Shown: positions 33,692 to 43,358 of the stretch, one piece after another
How positions within the stretch are numbered: position 1 is the stretch's first letter
Layout: every line of letters starts with the position of its first letter
DNA from: Leptospiraceae bacterium
GTDB lineage: Bacteria > Spirochaetota > Leptospiria > Leptospirales > Leptospiraceae
Assembly: GCA_016708435.1 (NCBI GenBank)
Contig: JADJFV010000001.1
Coordinates: 1-64,000, forward strand
DNA length: 64,000 nucleotides
Reading direction: 5' to 3'
Made by a program: the position numbers and the translations under genes
The notes under the pieces: generated by a model
The model's database searches: none
Seen by the model: only the letters and a program-made list of their open reading frames with translations
Told to the model about the DNA's origin: nothing

Positions 33692-34309
33692 TCAAGTCGA
33701 AATAAGTTTGTAGCTTTCTCCTTTAGCCTCAATTAAATTTTCTTCTTCGAGTGCTTTGAAAGTTCTGCTGATTGACTCAGGAGTCGCATTGAGTAATAAC
33801 GCAAGCTGATTTTTATTTATCTTCAATTGAATGAAATTATGCTCAGCCCCATTCTCCTTTAAGTATTCCATTAGCCGCTCTTTTAAATTTAAAAGCATCA
33901 AGGAGGATGTTTTATTTTTTAAGTAATGCATAAACTGCATCATTTGAGAAGTAAATTGGTTTTGGAAATCAGGGTGTGTTTTTAAAAATTGCTTAAATTG
34001 GTTTGTCTCGAAAAAGAAGACAGAACCATTTTCCATTGATTCTAAAGTTGCAGGATAATTGGGAGCCCCAGAAAAAATTAAAGGACCTGCTGCCATTTCT
34101 CCTTCATTCATCACTCTAAGAATTGCTTCTTTGCCATTTGGATTCAAATTATATATCTTGAATTTTCCTGATTTAATAACTACGAAGCCCTTAAATGAAT
34201 CATTTTCTGAAAAAACAATTTCTCCTTTTTGAAATTTCTTTATTTGAGCAATCTTTTCCAATTCACTCTTGATTGTATCTGGAATTTGACTCCAAAAATT
34301 AGAACTCAT
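33692..34309 (-). CDS. Crp/Fnr-family transcription regulator
   Basis: A 205-residue regulator. Residues about 15-120 are a cyclic-nucleotide-binding-type beta roll (FSENDSFKGFVVIKSGKFKI, LRVMNEGEMAAGPLIFSG). A long dimer helix follows (TSQMMQFMHYLKNKTSSLML), then a winged helix (INKNQLALLLNATPESISRT, FKALEEENLIEA). No Cys cluster for an iron-sulphur centre is present, so it is not a classic Fnr; a Dnr/NnrR-like role in nitric oxide sensing is suggested by its neighbour nnrS. A TTGAC-N4-GTCAA site lies 15 bases upstream of its start, consistent with autoregulation. Confidence 0.85.
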   Translation of the reverse strand: MSSNFWSQIPDTIKSELEKIAQIKKFQKGEIVFSENDSFKGFVVIKSGKFKIYNLNPNGKEAILRVMNEGEMAAGPLIFSGAPNYPATLESMENGSVFFFETNQFKQFLKTHPDFQNQFTSQMMQFMHYLKNKTSSLMLLNLKERLMEYLKENGAEHNFIQLKINKNQLALLLNATPESISRTFKALEEENLIEAKGESYKLIST

Positions 34310-34323
34310 TCTTTTTAATTCCT

Positions 34324-34337
34324 TTGACCTAAGTCAA
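34324..34337. promoter_or_regulatory. Fnr/NnrR-type operator TTGAC-N4-GTCAA
   Basis: TTGACCTAAGTCAA is a perfect 5+4+5 palindrome of the form bound by Crp/Fnr-family nitric oxide regulators. It lies in the 98-base gap between the divergent regulator gene and nnrS. A TATAAT follows at 34342-34347 and could be the -10 box of nnrS. The site is close to both genes, so activation or repression cannot be told. Confidence 0.65.
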
Positions 34338-34407
34338 TGTGTTATAATTACGACTGTGATACAAGTAAATAAACTTGATTCATTAGAAGGAAAAAGGCTA
34401 ACCCAAA

Positions 34408-35592
34408 ATGCAGACATCAGAATCCAAAGTAATTGAACCTTATCGGATATTCTTTCCTATATCCATTTTCGGTGCAATAATAGGAGTAAGTCTTTGGATA
34501 CTGACATGGATATATCAAAAACAATGGATTAATTTCAACGTAAACTCTTACCCAATCTTACATCATATAAATATCATGACTGCACTGTTTTTATTACCTG
34601 TAATAAAGGGATTTATCTTTACAGCCATTCCTCGATTTACTGCTACAGATTTTTTAACGTTAAGCGATATAGTTTTCCTTTCTATTCTTCAATTTTTGAT
34701 TTTTACCTTTGTTCTTTTTTTTGAGAATTCATTTGTATTCTATGTATTCCAATCACTAGATTTTGGTATCCTATTTTTGTTTATTATCCACCGGTTTAGA
34801 ATTTCAAAAGTAAACCTTTCCGGTTATTTGTATTTTCTATCCGGTGGATTTTTTTTAGGGTTGATTGGCTCATTACTTCAATTGGCAAGTTTATTCTCTG
34901 AGCAAAGACTCCTATTTCAATACGGAAAGGATTTCATTTTTTACGGAATGATTCCCTGTATAATTTTTGGTATCGGAACTAGAATGATTCCCATGATAGT
35001 GAATACAGAAAATCCAATAGCCAAAATGGATTGGATGAAAAAAGCAGAAGCACAAAAATGGGAAAAGATTTTTATCCCAATATTTATTGTTAGTTTTCTC
35101 TTGGAGATCGGAATATACTCATTTACCAACGAATATGCAACAATGAGCCTGAAAGGGATACGCTTTATTATCTGCAGTTTTTGGATTGTAAATTTTTTCC
35201 ATATCTTTGAAATCTCTCATTTCAAAGGAAGACTTGCTAGGACAATTCTAATCTCTTGTTATTTGTTTATAATTGGATTAGCAGGATATTCCTTTGGAAT
35301 GAATTATTCTGCTCATCTAGCTCATATCTATTTGATTGGGGGATTATCACTATTAGTCTTAAGTATTATGACCAGAGTCATCTTATCACACGGTGGTTTC
35401 GATATGACTGCGGAAAAAAATTCCAAGATATTCTATTGGTTTCTATTTCTTAGTTTAATCGCAGCTTTAACAAGAGGTTTTGTTTTTTTATTTCCAAGTC
35501 TTACCGTCTCTCACTTAGCCTATGCAGCCATTCTTTATATAACTGCTCTCCTTTTTTGGTTCATACGATTTGGAAGATTGATTTTCCGGTAG
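34408..35592 (+). CDS. nnrS: NnrS-family haem/copper membrane protein
   Basis: A 394-residue integral membrane protein with about twelve hydrophobic segments. HHINIMTALFLLPVIKGFIF followed by TAIPRF is the family signature, with His residues likely to bind haem. GIGTRMIPMIVN and SAHLAHIYLIGGLSLL, LSIMTRVILSHGG are further NnrS motifs. NnrS proteins are induced by nitric oxide and protect against nitrosative stress. The divergent Crp/Fnr gene and the TTGAC-N4-GTCAA site between them support that context. No nitrite or nitric oxide reductase is in the window. Confidence 0.85.
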   Translation: MQTSESKVIEPYRIFFPISIFGAIIGVSLWILTWIYQKQWINFNVNSYPILHHINIMTALFLLPVIKGFIFTAIPRFTATDFLTLSDIVFLSILQFLIFTFVLFFENSFVFYVFQSLDFGILFLFIIHRFRISKVNLSGYLYFLSGGFFLGLIGSLLQLASLFSEQRLLFQYGKDFIFYGMIPCIIFGIGTRMIPMIVNTENPIAKMDWMKKAEAQKWEKIFIPIFIVSFLLEIGIYSFTNEYATMSLKGIRFIICSFWIVNFFHIFEISHFKGRLARTILISCYLFIIGLAGYSFGMNYSAHLAHIYLIGGLSLLVLSIMTRVILSHGGFDMTAEKNSKIFYWFLFLSLIAALTRGFVFLFPSLTVSHLAYAAILYITALLFWFIRFGRLIFR

Positions 35593-35600
35593 TTTGATTG

Positions 35601-35624
35601 CCACAGAGGCACTGAGACACAGAG
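35601..35624. repeat. CACAGAG-type dispersed repeat
   Basis: CCACAGAGGCACTGAGACAC followed by AGAG is a short repeat wording found scattered in many bacterial genomes. It lies just after nnrS; the rest of the 230-base gap to 35823 holds no gene. Confidence 0.4.
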
Positions 35625-35822
35625 AGATTTGATGAAGAGATTTTGCGTAAGAACATGAGCCTCTAACACTTCAACTGTGCTCAGCATAGGTGCTCCAACC
35701 AATACTCACTGCTCTCTGTCAGAAAATCTAGCCTTTGTCATTGCATATATTCTTAAGAATTACAAAATCCTCCCTTTTTTTCCTTGTAAATAAATTAATG
35801 CTATATATAAGTACCGTAGCCT

Positions 35823-37856
35823 ATGAAATTCCTCCTTTTATTCTTTCTAATGTTTTGCCCATTCTTTCTTTCCTCAGAAGAAGCGGTCAAACTCACCAAT
35901 AAAAAAGGAATTTATAATGTTACCTCCTATCTAGAAATGTTAGAGGATAAAGACAGGTCACTCACTCTAAGCACTATTATTAATTCCGAAAAGAATCTTT
36001 TTTTTAAGCCTATAGATGACAATACGGTTAATTTAGGTTATACTCGGTCGGCATATTGGTTTCGACTAAAGTTATTTAATAAGAATCGATCCAAGCCAAC
36101 CCTACTCGAAATTCCCTGGCCTCATATTGATAACCTGGACGTCTACATGTTAAGCAATAAAAACAACGGTGATGAAGAGGCAGACGATGTTTTCATTTCT
36201 TACAATAGTGGAAGACTAATTCCCTATAATAAACGGGGATACGAGCATCGCAATTTTATATTCAAACTTCCTAATATACCAAATGGAGATGAGCTTGTAA
36301 TTTACATGCGTGTTGTTTCTGATGAAACAATTATCTTTCCGGTTTATCTTTATGATGAGATGAAGTTCTTCAAAAAAGATCAAAGCGAAGAATTCATCTT
36401 CGGTATCTACTATGGCGTTGTAATCATAATGTTCTTTTACAACCTTTTCATCTATCTATCCCTTCGAGATAAAAACTATTTCATCTATTTGTTTTATGTA
36501 ATTGCTCTTGGTCTCTATCAGCTCTCGATGAATGGGATTATTTATTCTTACTGGCCTAATTACCCTGCATGGAATAAACTTTTCCTGCCGCTCTCCTCTG
36601 CCATATTACAATTTGTATTAATTATTCTGTTTAAAAACCTGTTGAATATTGAAGAGAAATATTCATGGGAGCGCAAAACATTATTTACCCTGACAGTTTT
36701 AAGTTTTATTTCTATCATTCTTGTTCTGACCATTGACTATGCAACGATAATCGTTCCAATGAATATCCTTGGATTCATTTATATGATTACGTCTATTCTG
36801 ATAGTAGTTCGCGCAGTAATTCATGGGAATAGAACTGCCATATTCTTTTTGATAACATGGATTACATTCTTAGCAGGTGGAATCATTTTAACTCTGCGCA
36901 ATTTTAATATTGTTCCTCAGAATTTCTTAACTACATACAGTTTGCAAATAGGTAGCACAATTGAAATGCTTCTCCTTTCTCTTGCTCTAACTGATCGTAT
37001 CAATACAATGAAGAAAGAGCTTGCTGTATTAAATACCAAGTTAGAAGAGAAAGTAGAAGAGCGAACAAGAGAACTTAGTCGCGTATTAGGTATGCTGCAA
37101 GCAAAAGAGTTTACGATTGATTCAGAGCTAGACTTAGCGTCTGACTTACAAAAATGTATTTTTCCTTCTACAGATCTTCCTTATCCACATATCAAGTTCG
37201 TGGGTTATTATGATTATCTGATGAAAGTAGGTGGAGATTTTTATGATATAGTCCCTCTCCAAAACAATTCAGTAGGAATTCTAATTGCCGACGTATCGGG
37301 ACATGGAATACCGGCAGCCCTACTCTCTACGATGTATAAGATTAGTTTCATGAATGCATCAAGGCGAACTAGTTCTCCTGTAAAAATTTTCCAAGAAGTG
37401 AACAAAAGTATTTCAAGTATCATGACCACTCATGACTATCTGACTGCATTGATCATAGTGATTGAACCCGGCGGCAAATTTCGATTTAGCTCAGCAGCAC
37501 ATAGACCGGCATTCTTATATAGAAAGAAATCTAAAAAAATAGAAGTCCTTTCCACTAAAGGACTCTTCATTGGAATGCTCAGTTATGCCGGTGATACATT
37601 TGAAGAAAAAGAAGGACATATCGATGTTGGGGATCGGATTTTACTTTTTACAGATGGGATTATTGATGCGTTCAATGAAAAAGAAGAGCGCTGGAATTCA
37701 GATGAATTACAAGAAGTATTCTTAAGATCAAATGGATTGCCACTTGACGAAGCATTAGAATTTATCAAATCAGAATGGGTAAAGTTTAGAGGCACAAAGA
37801 AAATCAATGATGATTCTACCCTGCTTCTAGTTGAATATACAAACGGGGGCAAATAA
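35823..37856 (+). CDS. 7TMR-DISM membrane receptor with SpoIIE/PP2C phosphatase
   Basis: A 677-residue sensor phosphatase. Signal peptide (1-18), then an extracellular sugar-binding-like DISMED2 domain (about 25-185, SAYWFRLKLFNKN typical), seven membrane helices (about 190-395), a coiled coil (400-425) and a cytosolic SpoIIE-type PP2C domain. The metal-binding Asp are present in VGGDFYDIV, IADVSGHGIPAALLS, LLFTDGIIDAFN and INDDSTLLLVE. Such proteins dephosphorylate an STAS anti-anti-sigma factor in response to an outside ligand. An STAS gene lies 1.5 kb further on. Transcribed alone. Confidence 0.9.
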   Translation: MKFLLLFFLMFCPFFLSSEEAVKLTNKKGIYNVTSYLEMLEDKDRSLTLSTIINSEKNLFFKPIDDNTVNLGYTRSAYWFRLKLFNKNRSKPTLLEIPWPHIDNLDVYMLSNKNNGDEEADDVFISYNSGRLIPYNKRGYEHRNFIFKLPNIPNGDELVIYMRVVSDETIIFPVYLYDEMKFFKKDQSEEFIFGIYYGVVIIMFFYNLFIYLSLRDKNYFIYLFYVIALGLYQLSMNGIIYSYWPNYPAWNKLFLPLSSAILQFVLIILFKNLLNIEEKYSWERKTLFTLTVLSFISIILVLTIDYATIIVPMNILGFIYMITSILIVVRAVIHGNRTAIFFLITWITFLAGGIILTLRNFNIVPQNFLTTYSLQIGSTIEMLLLSLALTDRINTMKKELAVLNTKLEEKVEERTRELSRVLGMLQAKEFTIDSELDLASDLQKCIFPSTDLPYPHIKFVGYYDYLMKVGGDFYDIVPLQNNSVGILIADVSGHGIPAALLSTMYKISFMNASRRTSSPVKIFQEVNKSISSIMTTHDYLTALIIVIEPGGKFRFSSAAHRPAFLYRKKSKKIEVLSTKGLFIGMLSYAGDTFEEKEGHIDVGDRILLFTDGIIDAFNEKEERWNSDELQEVFLRSNGLPLDEALEFIKSEWVKFRGTKKINDDSTLLLVEYTNGGK

Positions 37857-37859
37857 AGT

Positions 37860-38645
37860 TTACCAGAAAATTTTTGTTATCTCTGAAAAATATTCCTTTG
37901 TTTCTGAAACATCATTATGACCTGCATTTGAAATTATGAAGAACTTATGATCTTTCTTAATTCTCGCATCTAGCTTTTGTGCATATTCCAATGGGATCAC
38001 AATATCTTCCGTTCCATGAAAAATATAAATCGGACAACGAACAAACTCAATTAAATTCTCTGAATCCAATTTATATTTCATTAAAAATGTAGGTAAATAC
38101 GGATAATGATACCTTGCCACATCAGTAAAATTATTATACGGAGTCTCTAATATCAATCGCTTTGGCTTGTTTTCCTTCGCAAGATATACGGCTAGCCCGG
38201 AACCAAGTGATCTTCCATAAAGTGTAATCTGAGATTCTGTATATTGAGTTTTTGTATATTCATAGGCATATCGTGCATCGTTAAGTAAATCTTCTTCTGA
38301 TTGAATTTTTCCAGTGCTCTTGCCATAACCACGATAATCAAAAATGATTAGGTCTTGTTTGCGGGAAAGAAAGTCTTCGGCAATTTCTCCCCAACCTGCG
38401 AGATTGCCACCATTCCCATGAAAATATAGAACCACACCCCTTGATTCCTTTGCTTTGAAATGGAGAGCATTCAAAACAACACCATCTTTTACTTCCCATT
38501 TTAATTCCTCGAAAGTAAATGGAAACGAATACGTATAATTAGCCGCTAATGGATAAGGTCTAAAGATTAATACTTCTTGCTGGGTATATAAAATGGAGAG
38601 AAGAATAAAGAAAATGGCTGGAAGGATAACCATGCTTAGCTTCAT
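37860..38645 (-). CDS. alpha/beta hydrolase (BEM46/ABHD13-like)
   Basis: A 261-residue hydrolase with an N-terminal membrane anchor or uncleaved signal (residues 4-18). Oxyanion motif YFHGNGGNLAGW, nucleophile elbow GRSLGSG (Ser), catalytic Asp in HGTEDIVIP and His in NAGHND complete the triad. The family contains serine esterases of unknown substrate. It is six bases after the HATPase-like gene, so it is the last gene of the STAS-HATPase-hydrolase run, which is an unusual companion. Confidence 0.82.
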   Translation of the reverse strand: MKLSMVILPAIFFILLSILYTQQEVLIFRPYPLAANYTYSFPFTFEELKWEVKDGVVLNALHFKAKESRGVVLYFHGNGGNLAGWGEIAEDFLSRKQDLIIFDYRGYGKSTGKIQSEEDLLNDARYAYEYTKTQYTESQITLYGRSLGSGLAVYLAKENKPKRLILETPYNNFTDVARYHYPYLPTFLMKYKLDSENLIEFVRCPIYIFHGTEDIVIPLEYAQKLDARIKKDHKFFIISNAGHNDVSETKEYFSEITKIFW

Positions 38646-38651
38646 AGGAAA

Positions 38652-39380
38652 TTAAAGTAAGTGATTTCGCTTACTTACAAATTGATTATTAAATGGAATT
38701 TCAATTCTTGCAAAGGTGAGACCATTCTTTGTTCCTATCCTAAATAATGAAGGATCTAAATTTTCTGCTTTCAAAAGAATGAGACTTAGAACTAGTCCTA
38801 GACCTTCCCCTTCCGTTGAATCCGAATTATCCATATAATAACTCATCAAGTCATCGTATTTTTCACCTAAGGCTAGCTTTTCTCGAATCCGAGTTTCTTC
38901 TGCGGGAAGAAGCTCGGTATTATTCAAAACTTCAATTTCTAATCCATTATCATCATAGGCAAATTTTACTCGAACAAAAATATTTCTCTCTCGATTGCGT
39001 TCCCCTGATTGGCGCAAATTTGATTTGTTAATGTCTTTTTTGAAAAGTAAAATTCCTTTTGAATAATCATCCGGATCATCAATATTCAAAGAGTTTTCAA
39101 GAAAAAAAAGTTTCTTTGCGTTAGCTTTCAAACCATTGAGTATGGATTCAAATAAGACGTTGTAGACTGTGTTGATTAATGCTGATTTGCCGTAGACTTC
39201 GAGAATTGTGCTAAGACCATGCTTAATAATTTCTTCAATTTCTGCAGAGAACGAATAGACGATAATCACAAGTCCTTTTTGGGTTTTGACTTGTTCATTG
39301 ATGTTATCTCTCTCTTTTGCTTCATTGAAATTAGTATCTTCGTAAATGAAGTAAAAGTCTTGTTCGCTCAATTGTTCCAT
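38652..39380 (-). CDS. HATPase-like protein, possible anti-sigma/switch kinase
   Basis: A 242-residue cytosolic protein. Residues about 70-240 look like a histidine-kinase-type ATPase domain: an N-box-like helix (VLFESILNGLKANAKKLF) and a glycine lid (GEGLGLVLSLIL), ending in the usual beta strands (GLTFARIEIPF). There is no phospho-acceptor His domain. Its place directly after an STAS gene, with a SpoIIE phosphatase upstream, fits an RsbW/SpoIIAB-like switch kinase, though it is longer and more divergent than these. Start ATG 39380. Confidence 0.65.
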   Translation of the reverse strand: MEQLSEQDFYFIYEDTNFNEAKERDNINEQVKTQKGLVIIVYSFSAEIEEIIKHGLSTILEVYGKSALINTVYNVLFESILNGLKANAKKLFFLENSLNIDDPDDYSKGILLFKKDINKSNLRQSGERNRERNIFVRVKFAYDDNGLEIEVLNNTELLPAEETRIREKLALGEKYDDLMSYYMDNSDSTEGEGLGLVLSLILLKAENLDPSLFRIGTKNGLTFARIEIPFNNQFVSKRNHLL

Positions 39381-39399
39381 TGATTTCTTCTTTTAGCTC

Positions 39400-39744
39400 T
39401 TATTTAAGACTCAGACAAGCTTGGACGGCTTCTTCTTCTGTTGGAAAAAGTTTAGCAGTTGTATTTTTGACAGAAACTTTAATGATATTTTCAACCGCAC
39501 TGACGCAGGAACTTATATGTATAATTCCACCATGCTTATAAAGACTTACCAACGAACGAAGTATAATGCCAACTCCAGACGAGTCAATAAATGGAACTGC
39601 TGCCAGATTAAAGACAACTCTGTATTTCTTTTCTTGAATGAGTTTTCCGATTGCTTCGTTGATAGGCTCTATATCATACATTGTGATTTCACCCTGAATA
39701 TCAATTACTGGTATAGATTGATTTTCCCTGATTGTTACATTCAT
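39400..39744 (-). CDS. STAS-domain anti-sigma factor antagonist
   Basis: A 114-residue STAS protein of the SpoIIAA/RsbV type. VIDIQGEITMYDIEPINEAI opens the fold, and PFIDSSGVGIILRSLVSL contains the phosphorylatable Ser in DSSG. In partner switching the unphosphorylated form captures the anti-sigma kinase. It heads a run with the HATPase-like gene 19 bases downstream; a SpoIIE phosphatase gene lies 160 bases upstream on the same strand. Confidence 0.9.
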   Translation of the reverse strand: MNVTIRENQSIPVIDIQGEITMYDIEPINEAIGKLIQEKKYRVVFNLAAVPFIDSSGVGIILRSLVSLYKHGGIIHISSCVSAVENIIKVSVKNTTAKLFPTEEEAVQACLSLK

Positions 39745-39904
39745 CTTCAGACCCTTTTGTAAAATTTCATACTTAGATTAATTTTCGTATCTTTTCAGTA
39801 ACAAAAGCAAATTTAATAGATTCAGTAAATCAAAAAAAAATAATATTTTAAGTAGTTTTGCAAAAAAGCATCGATTTTTATCGGTGTCCTCGGTCGTAAT
39901 CTTT

Positions 39905-42187
39905 TTAATCTCCTCTCAGAAGCTTTTGGAGTTTTCTTACATTTGGATTTTCGGGACTTAATTGTGATGCCTCCGAGATATAGTATTGCGCTTGTTCTAA
40001 TTCAGAGTTTAATCGATGTAAATCGCTTAGATTAATCAAGTTGCCAATATGATCTTTTCTTTGATCGAAAAGTTTTTTTCCAGTCTCGATTGATTTTTGA
40101 TAATTTCCGATTCTGCGAAATGCGATTGAAAGATAATACAATAGTTCATCACTATCTGGATGCTCCTTTATATACTTTGACAATACTTCTACAGTAGTGA
40201 CATAGTCCTTATTTTGATAACTCAATACACCTAACAAACGATTCAGTTTTGGAATATGGATGCTAGGGGAATAGACAGACAATAAGGTATCTAATGCTTT
40301 TTTAATTTCCCCTTTCTTATACAATTCTTTAGATTGCGCATACGCTTTATTTATCGCTTGCATCGCTTCAGCTCTGGTCAAACTAAGACTATTTTCTTGA
40401 AATCCAAGTCTGAGTAGAGATAAATCATCTGTTAACTCTCCTGAGTCTTTTAGAATTTCTTCTAATTTTTCTAAATCTCCTTCTGATTGCTCTACAAACT
40501 TCAAGAACAATTTTTCATTGTAATTAATTTCACGAATGGAATCTTCCGTTCTAATCAGAATATCATCTCTTCCATCAGAGCCAAGAATTAATATATCATT
40601 TGGATTTAATTGATACTCTAAAACTTTAAATTCAAACTCTGATTCACTTCCTAATTTTCTGAGTTCGAGTCCGCCTTCTATAAACTCTGCTTTATTGTCT
40701 CGCAAAATGACGGTAAATGGGTGTTCTGCGTTCCAGTAAAACATCTCACCAGTTTCATCATTTACTAAAATCACCGTAGCAGAAAAAAGCATAGAACCAT
40801 TGAACGTTAGGAATACCGAATTCAATTCGTGGTAAATATCCGTTAGCCACTTAATAGGAGAAACATCTAGAATTCTTTTTTTGGCAGCAGATCTTGCCAT
40901 AATTGAATTCATTACGACTCCCATAATCAGAGAACCTCCAGCTCCCTGCATTGACTTGCCCATTGCATCTCCATTCAATGCCATTGTATAGGTAGAATGA
41001 TTTGCAATTGTGCCTAGTTTCAAATTTCCAGTAATACAAATATCTCCTCCTAAATCTGCCTTTTTATTATGAAATTCAAAGGTTTTCTTTTGTCGAATGA
41101 CGAATTCTGTTTTTACAAGATTAGATTTATTTGCGTTAATAAATAAAGGCTGCGCAAGTAGAGAAGTTAAAAAGTAATCTCCATCTTGTTGGATTTTTAA
41201 TTTTTTAATTTCAGTAAAACTAGCATTGAGTTCTTTCGTTCTTTCTTCTACTTTATTTTCTAAGTTAAGGTTTAAGTCTGTTATCTCCGTATAAAGATTT
41301 TTTAGTTTTAAAATGATTACTCCAAGCAAATGAGCTTGTTCTCCAAAATCGTCTGCTGATGTTCTTCCACTAGATACTTCAAAGTTACCATTACCCAATT
41401 CTAAGAGTGCGTTATTCGTAACAGCTAGACCGTCTTTGAGTGAACGAGCCACAACGAATGCTACGACTACTACGGATGTAATACATTGAAAAGAAAGTAA
41501 AACGATATGTAAGATTGGATCTTTAAAACTTAAATGCCCTGCCTTAATTGCATAAATAATGTAACCAAAAATTGTAATAGGAGCAATGGCAACAGCAGAA
41601 ATGGCGAGTAAGATTCTCATAAAATATCCCATATAGTAAATATTTTCTTTTTGAACTCGAATGTGAACTACTTCTGGTAATAACAATAAACTCCTAATTA
41701 CATTCTCTGTCGTAAATAAATACATAACATAACAAATGGGTAAAACAAAGAGTAGCCCCAAATACAAAGACAGTGTCGGAATAACCGGGAACCATTGCCC
41801 TGTAATCAATCCAAACAAAATCAGACCTGTAGTTGCGCCTAATATCCATCTTGCGATGATTGTCCTGCCTTCTTTGTATGGGTAATGTAAAATATTGAGC
41901 TTTATTTTTTCTCTTCTTTTGTCTGAACTGACTTTTCCTTCCTTTAAATGTTCTAAATCTCTGAGCATATACTTAGTTTTAAAATAACGATACAGTAGAC
42001 CCCATACGACTGTATAGGTTCCACAAATCAAACCAGACAAGGCTACAGCCCTAATATCTTCTTCTGTTTTAAAGGCTCCGACGACTGCGATGAAATAGAC
42101 AAAGGTAGGAATAGGAATGAAGCTTGTAAACAATTCTAGCCGAAGAGATAAATTCCAAAAAATATTCTCTGTTAGTTGATTTTTCAT
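39905..42187 (-). CDS. membrane SpoIIE/PP2C phosphatase with C-terminal TPR domain
   Basis: A 760-residue signalling protein. About six membrane segments (residues 15-255) and a HAMP-like linker (about 255-300) precede a coiled coil and the phosphatase domain (about 340-590). Metal-site motifs are variant but keep their Asp: ADLGGDICI, NGDAMGKSMQGAGG, LILGSDGRDD, LTDDLSLL. Residues about 600-760 hold TPR repeats (AYAQSKELYKKGEIKKALDT, YYLSIAFRRIGNYQKSIETG). Adjacent to the STAS and HATPase-like genes, so it probably feeds the same switch. Upstream of the STAS gene by 160 bases. Confidence 0.87.
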   Translation of the reverse strand: MKNQLTENIFWNLSLRLELFTSFIPIPTFVYFIAVVGAFKTEEDIRAVALSGLICGTYTVVWGLLYRYFKTKYMLRDLEHLKEGKVSSDKRREKIKLNILHYPYKEGRTIIARWILGATTGLILFGLITGQWFPVIPTLSLYLGLLFVLPICYVMYLFTTENVIRSLLLLPEVVHIRVQKENIYYMGYFMRILLAISAVAIAPITIFGYIIYAIKAGHLSFKDPILHIVLLSFQCITSVVVVAFVVARSLKDGLAVTNNALLELGNGNFEVSSGRTSADDFGEQAHLLGVIILKLKNLYTEITDLNLNLENKVEERTKELNASFTEIKKLKIQQDGDYFLTSLLAQPLFINANKSNLVKTEFVIRQKKTFEFHNKKADLGGDICITGNLKLGTIANHSTYTMALNGDAMGKSMQGAGGSLIMGVVMNSIMARSAAKKRILDVSPIKWLTDIYHELNSVFLTFNGSMLFSATVILVNDETGEMFYWNAEHPFTVILRDNKAEFIEGGLELRKLGSESEFEFKVLEYQLNPNDILILGSDGRDDILIRTEDSIREINYNEKLFLKFVEQSEGDLEKLEEILKDSGELTDDLSLLRLGFQENSLSLTRAEAMQAINKAYAQSKELYKKGEIKKALDTLLSVYSPSIHIPKLNRLLGVLSYQNKDYVTTVEVLSKYIKEHPDSDELLYYLSIAFRRIGNYQKSIETGKKLFDQRKDHIGNLINLSDLHRLNSELEQAQYYISEASQLSPENPNVRKLQKLLRGD

Positions 42188-42369
42188 ATTTATAATCCTA
42201 TTGAGATAGTTCCGTTCTATATCGCATGATGCTTTTACAATTTTTAAAGAGGCTACTTTCCTATTTGATTTTAATTTCTTTCAGAATCAATAAAATACTT
42301 GCTCAGATAGAATAATTTTATAAAAAAGGGGAAGTAAATAAATTAAAAATATTTCAGTTAGGAGAAACA

Positions 42370-42831
42370 ATGAAATCTGTGTTCCGATTTATAATTGCAG
42401 TAGTTGCTATTGCGGGAAACTTAGATGCGCAAGTTGCTCCAAAATCTAAGGTAAAACAAATTCTCTTAGAATACAAAAGCCCAAACAAAACAATCGAAAT
42501 AAAAGATACGTCCTTTGCAGTCTCTGATAGAAAGGATAGCTTTAATAATCCAGTCAGTAGCATTCCGTCGAGTTCCACTTACGAAGATAAGAATTATACT
42601 CTGACTAAAAAAGAAGTTTATGATTTAACAAAATTCATCGAGGACAATAAATTCTTTGATCTAAACCCAGCCTACGGAGCACCGGAGGGAGAGCGAAATT
42701 ATCCGACAACTCTTTTCATTAAAATGCATGGTAAAGAAAAGGAAGTAATTTATCGCAGTAATCCATCCTATGAATCCGCACCAGAAATATTTCGAAGAAT
42801 AGAAGAATACATTTTAAAACTGCGAAAATAA
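42370..42831 (+). CDS. exported protein of unknown function
   Basis: A 153-residue protein with signal peptide (residues 1-20, cleavage near LDAQV) and ribosome site GGAG seven bases before ATG 42370. The mature part has a beta-rich start (VKQILLEYKSPNKTIEIKD) and a helical C-terminus (EIFRRIEEYILKL). No motif I can name. It stands alone between oppositely oriented genes. Confidence 0.55.
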   Translation: MKSVFRFIIAVVAIAGNLDAQVAPKSKVKQILLEYKSPNKTIEIKDTSFAVSDRKDSFNNPVSSIPSSSTYEDKNYTLTKKEVYDLTKFIEDNKFFDLNPAYGAPEGERNYPTTLFIKMHGKEKEVIYRSNPSYESAPEIFRRIEEYILKLRK

Positions 42832-42912
42832 ATTGAGACTACAGGCAGCCTTTAGAAGAGACAACACGTAAACAAAACAATTTGACCACGGGTCTAATAA
42901 TGACTCGCCCTG

Positions 42913-43358
42913 TTAATTAATCGGGCTATTTAGATTTTGAGCACGGAGCATTGCAGAGATTTGACCAGAGTGATGAATCTCATGCTCGACTACATGCCAA
43001 AGCACATAACTGAGTTCTACCGCTTTCTTACGCGGCGTGAGAAAAGTTCTCTTAAAGTCAGAGATGGAGAATGGCTTTAGGATTTCTTGTGAGCGGTTAC
43101 GCACACTATGCCACTTGTCAGTGATAGTTTTGGAATTGTAAAATTCTTTTTCATCTAGTTCGGCAAACATTTTCCCTCTTCCCCCGACGATGTCTTCCAT
43201 CCAATAAATTTCTGCTGCTAGTATATGGCGATATAAGTTCCCAAGACTGCGCATGTTTGGACGGAATTTAAAGTCAAGTTCGTAGGGAGTTCTTGCTTGA
43301 AGAGATTGTAAAATTCGATTCGTTCTAGTTTCCCAATGGGGGTAGAGTTCGTATAAAT

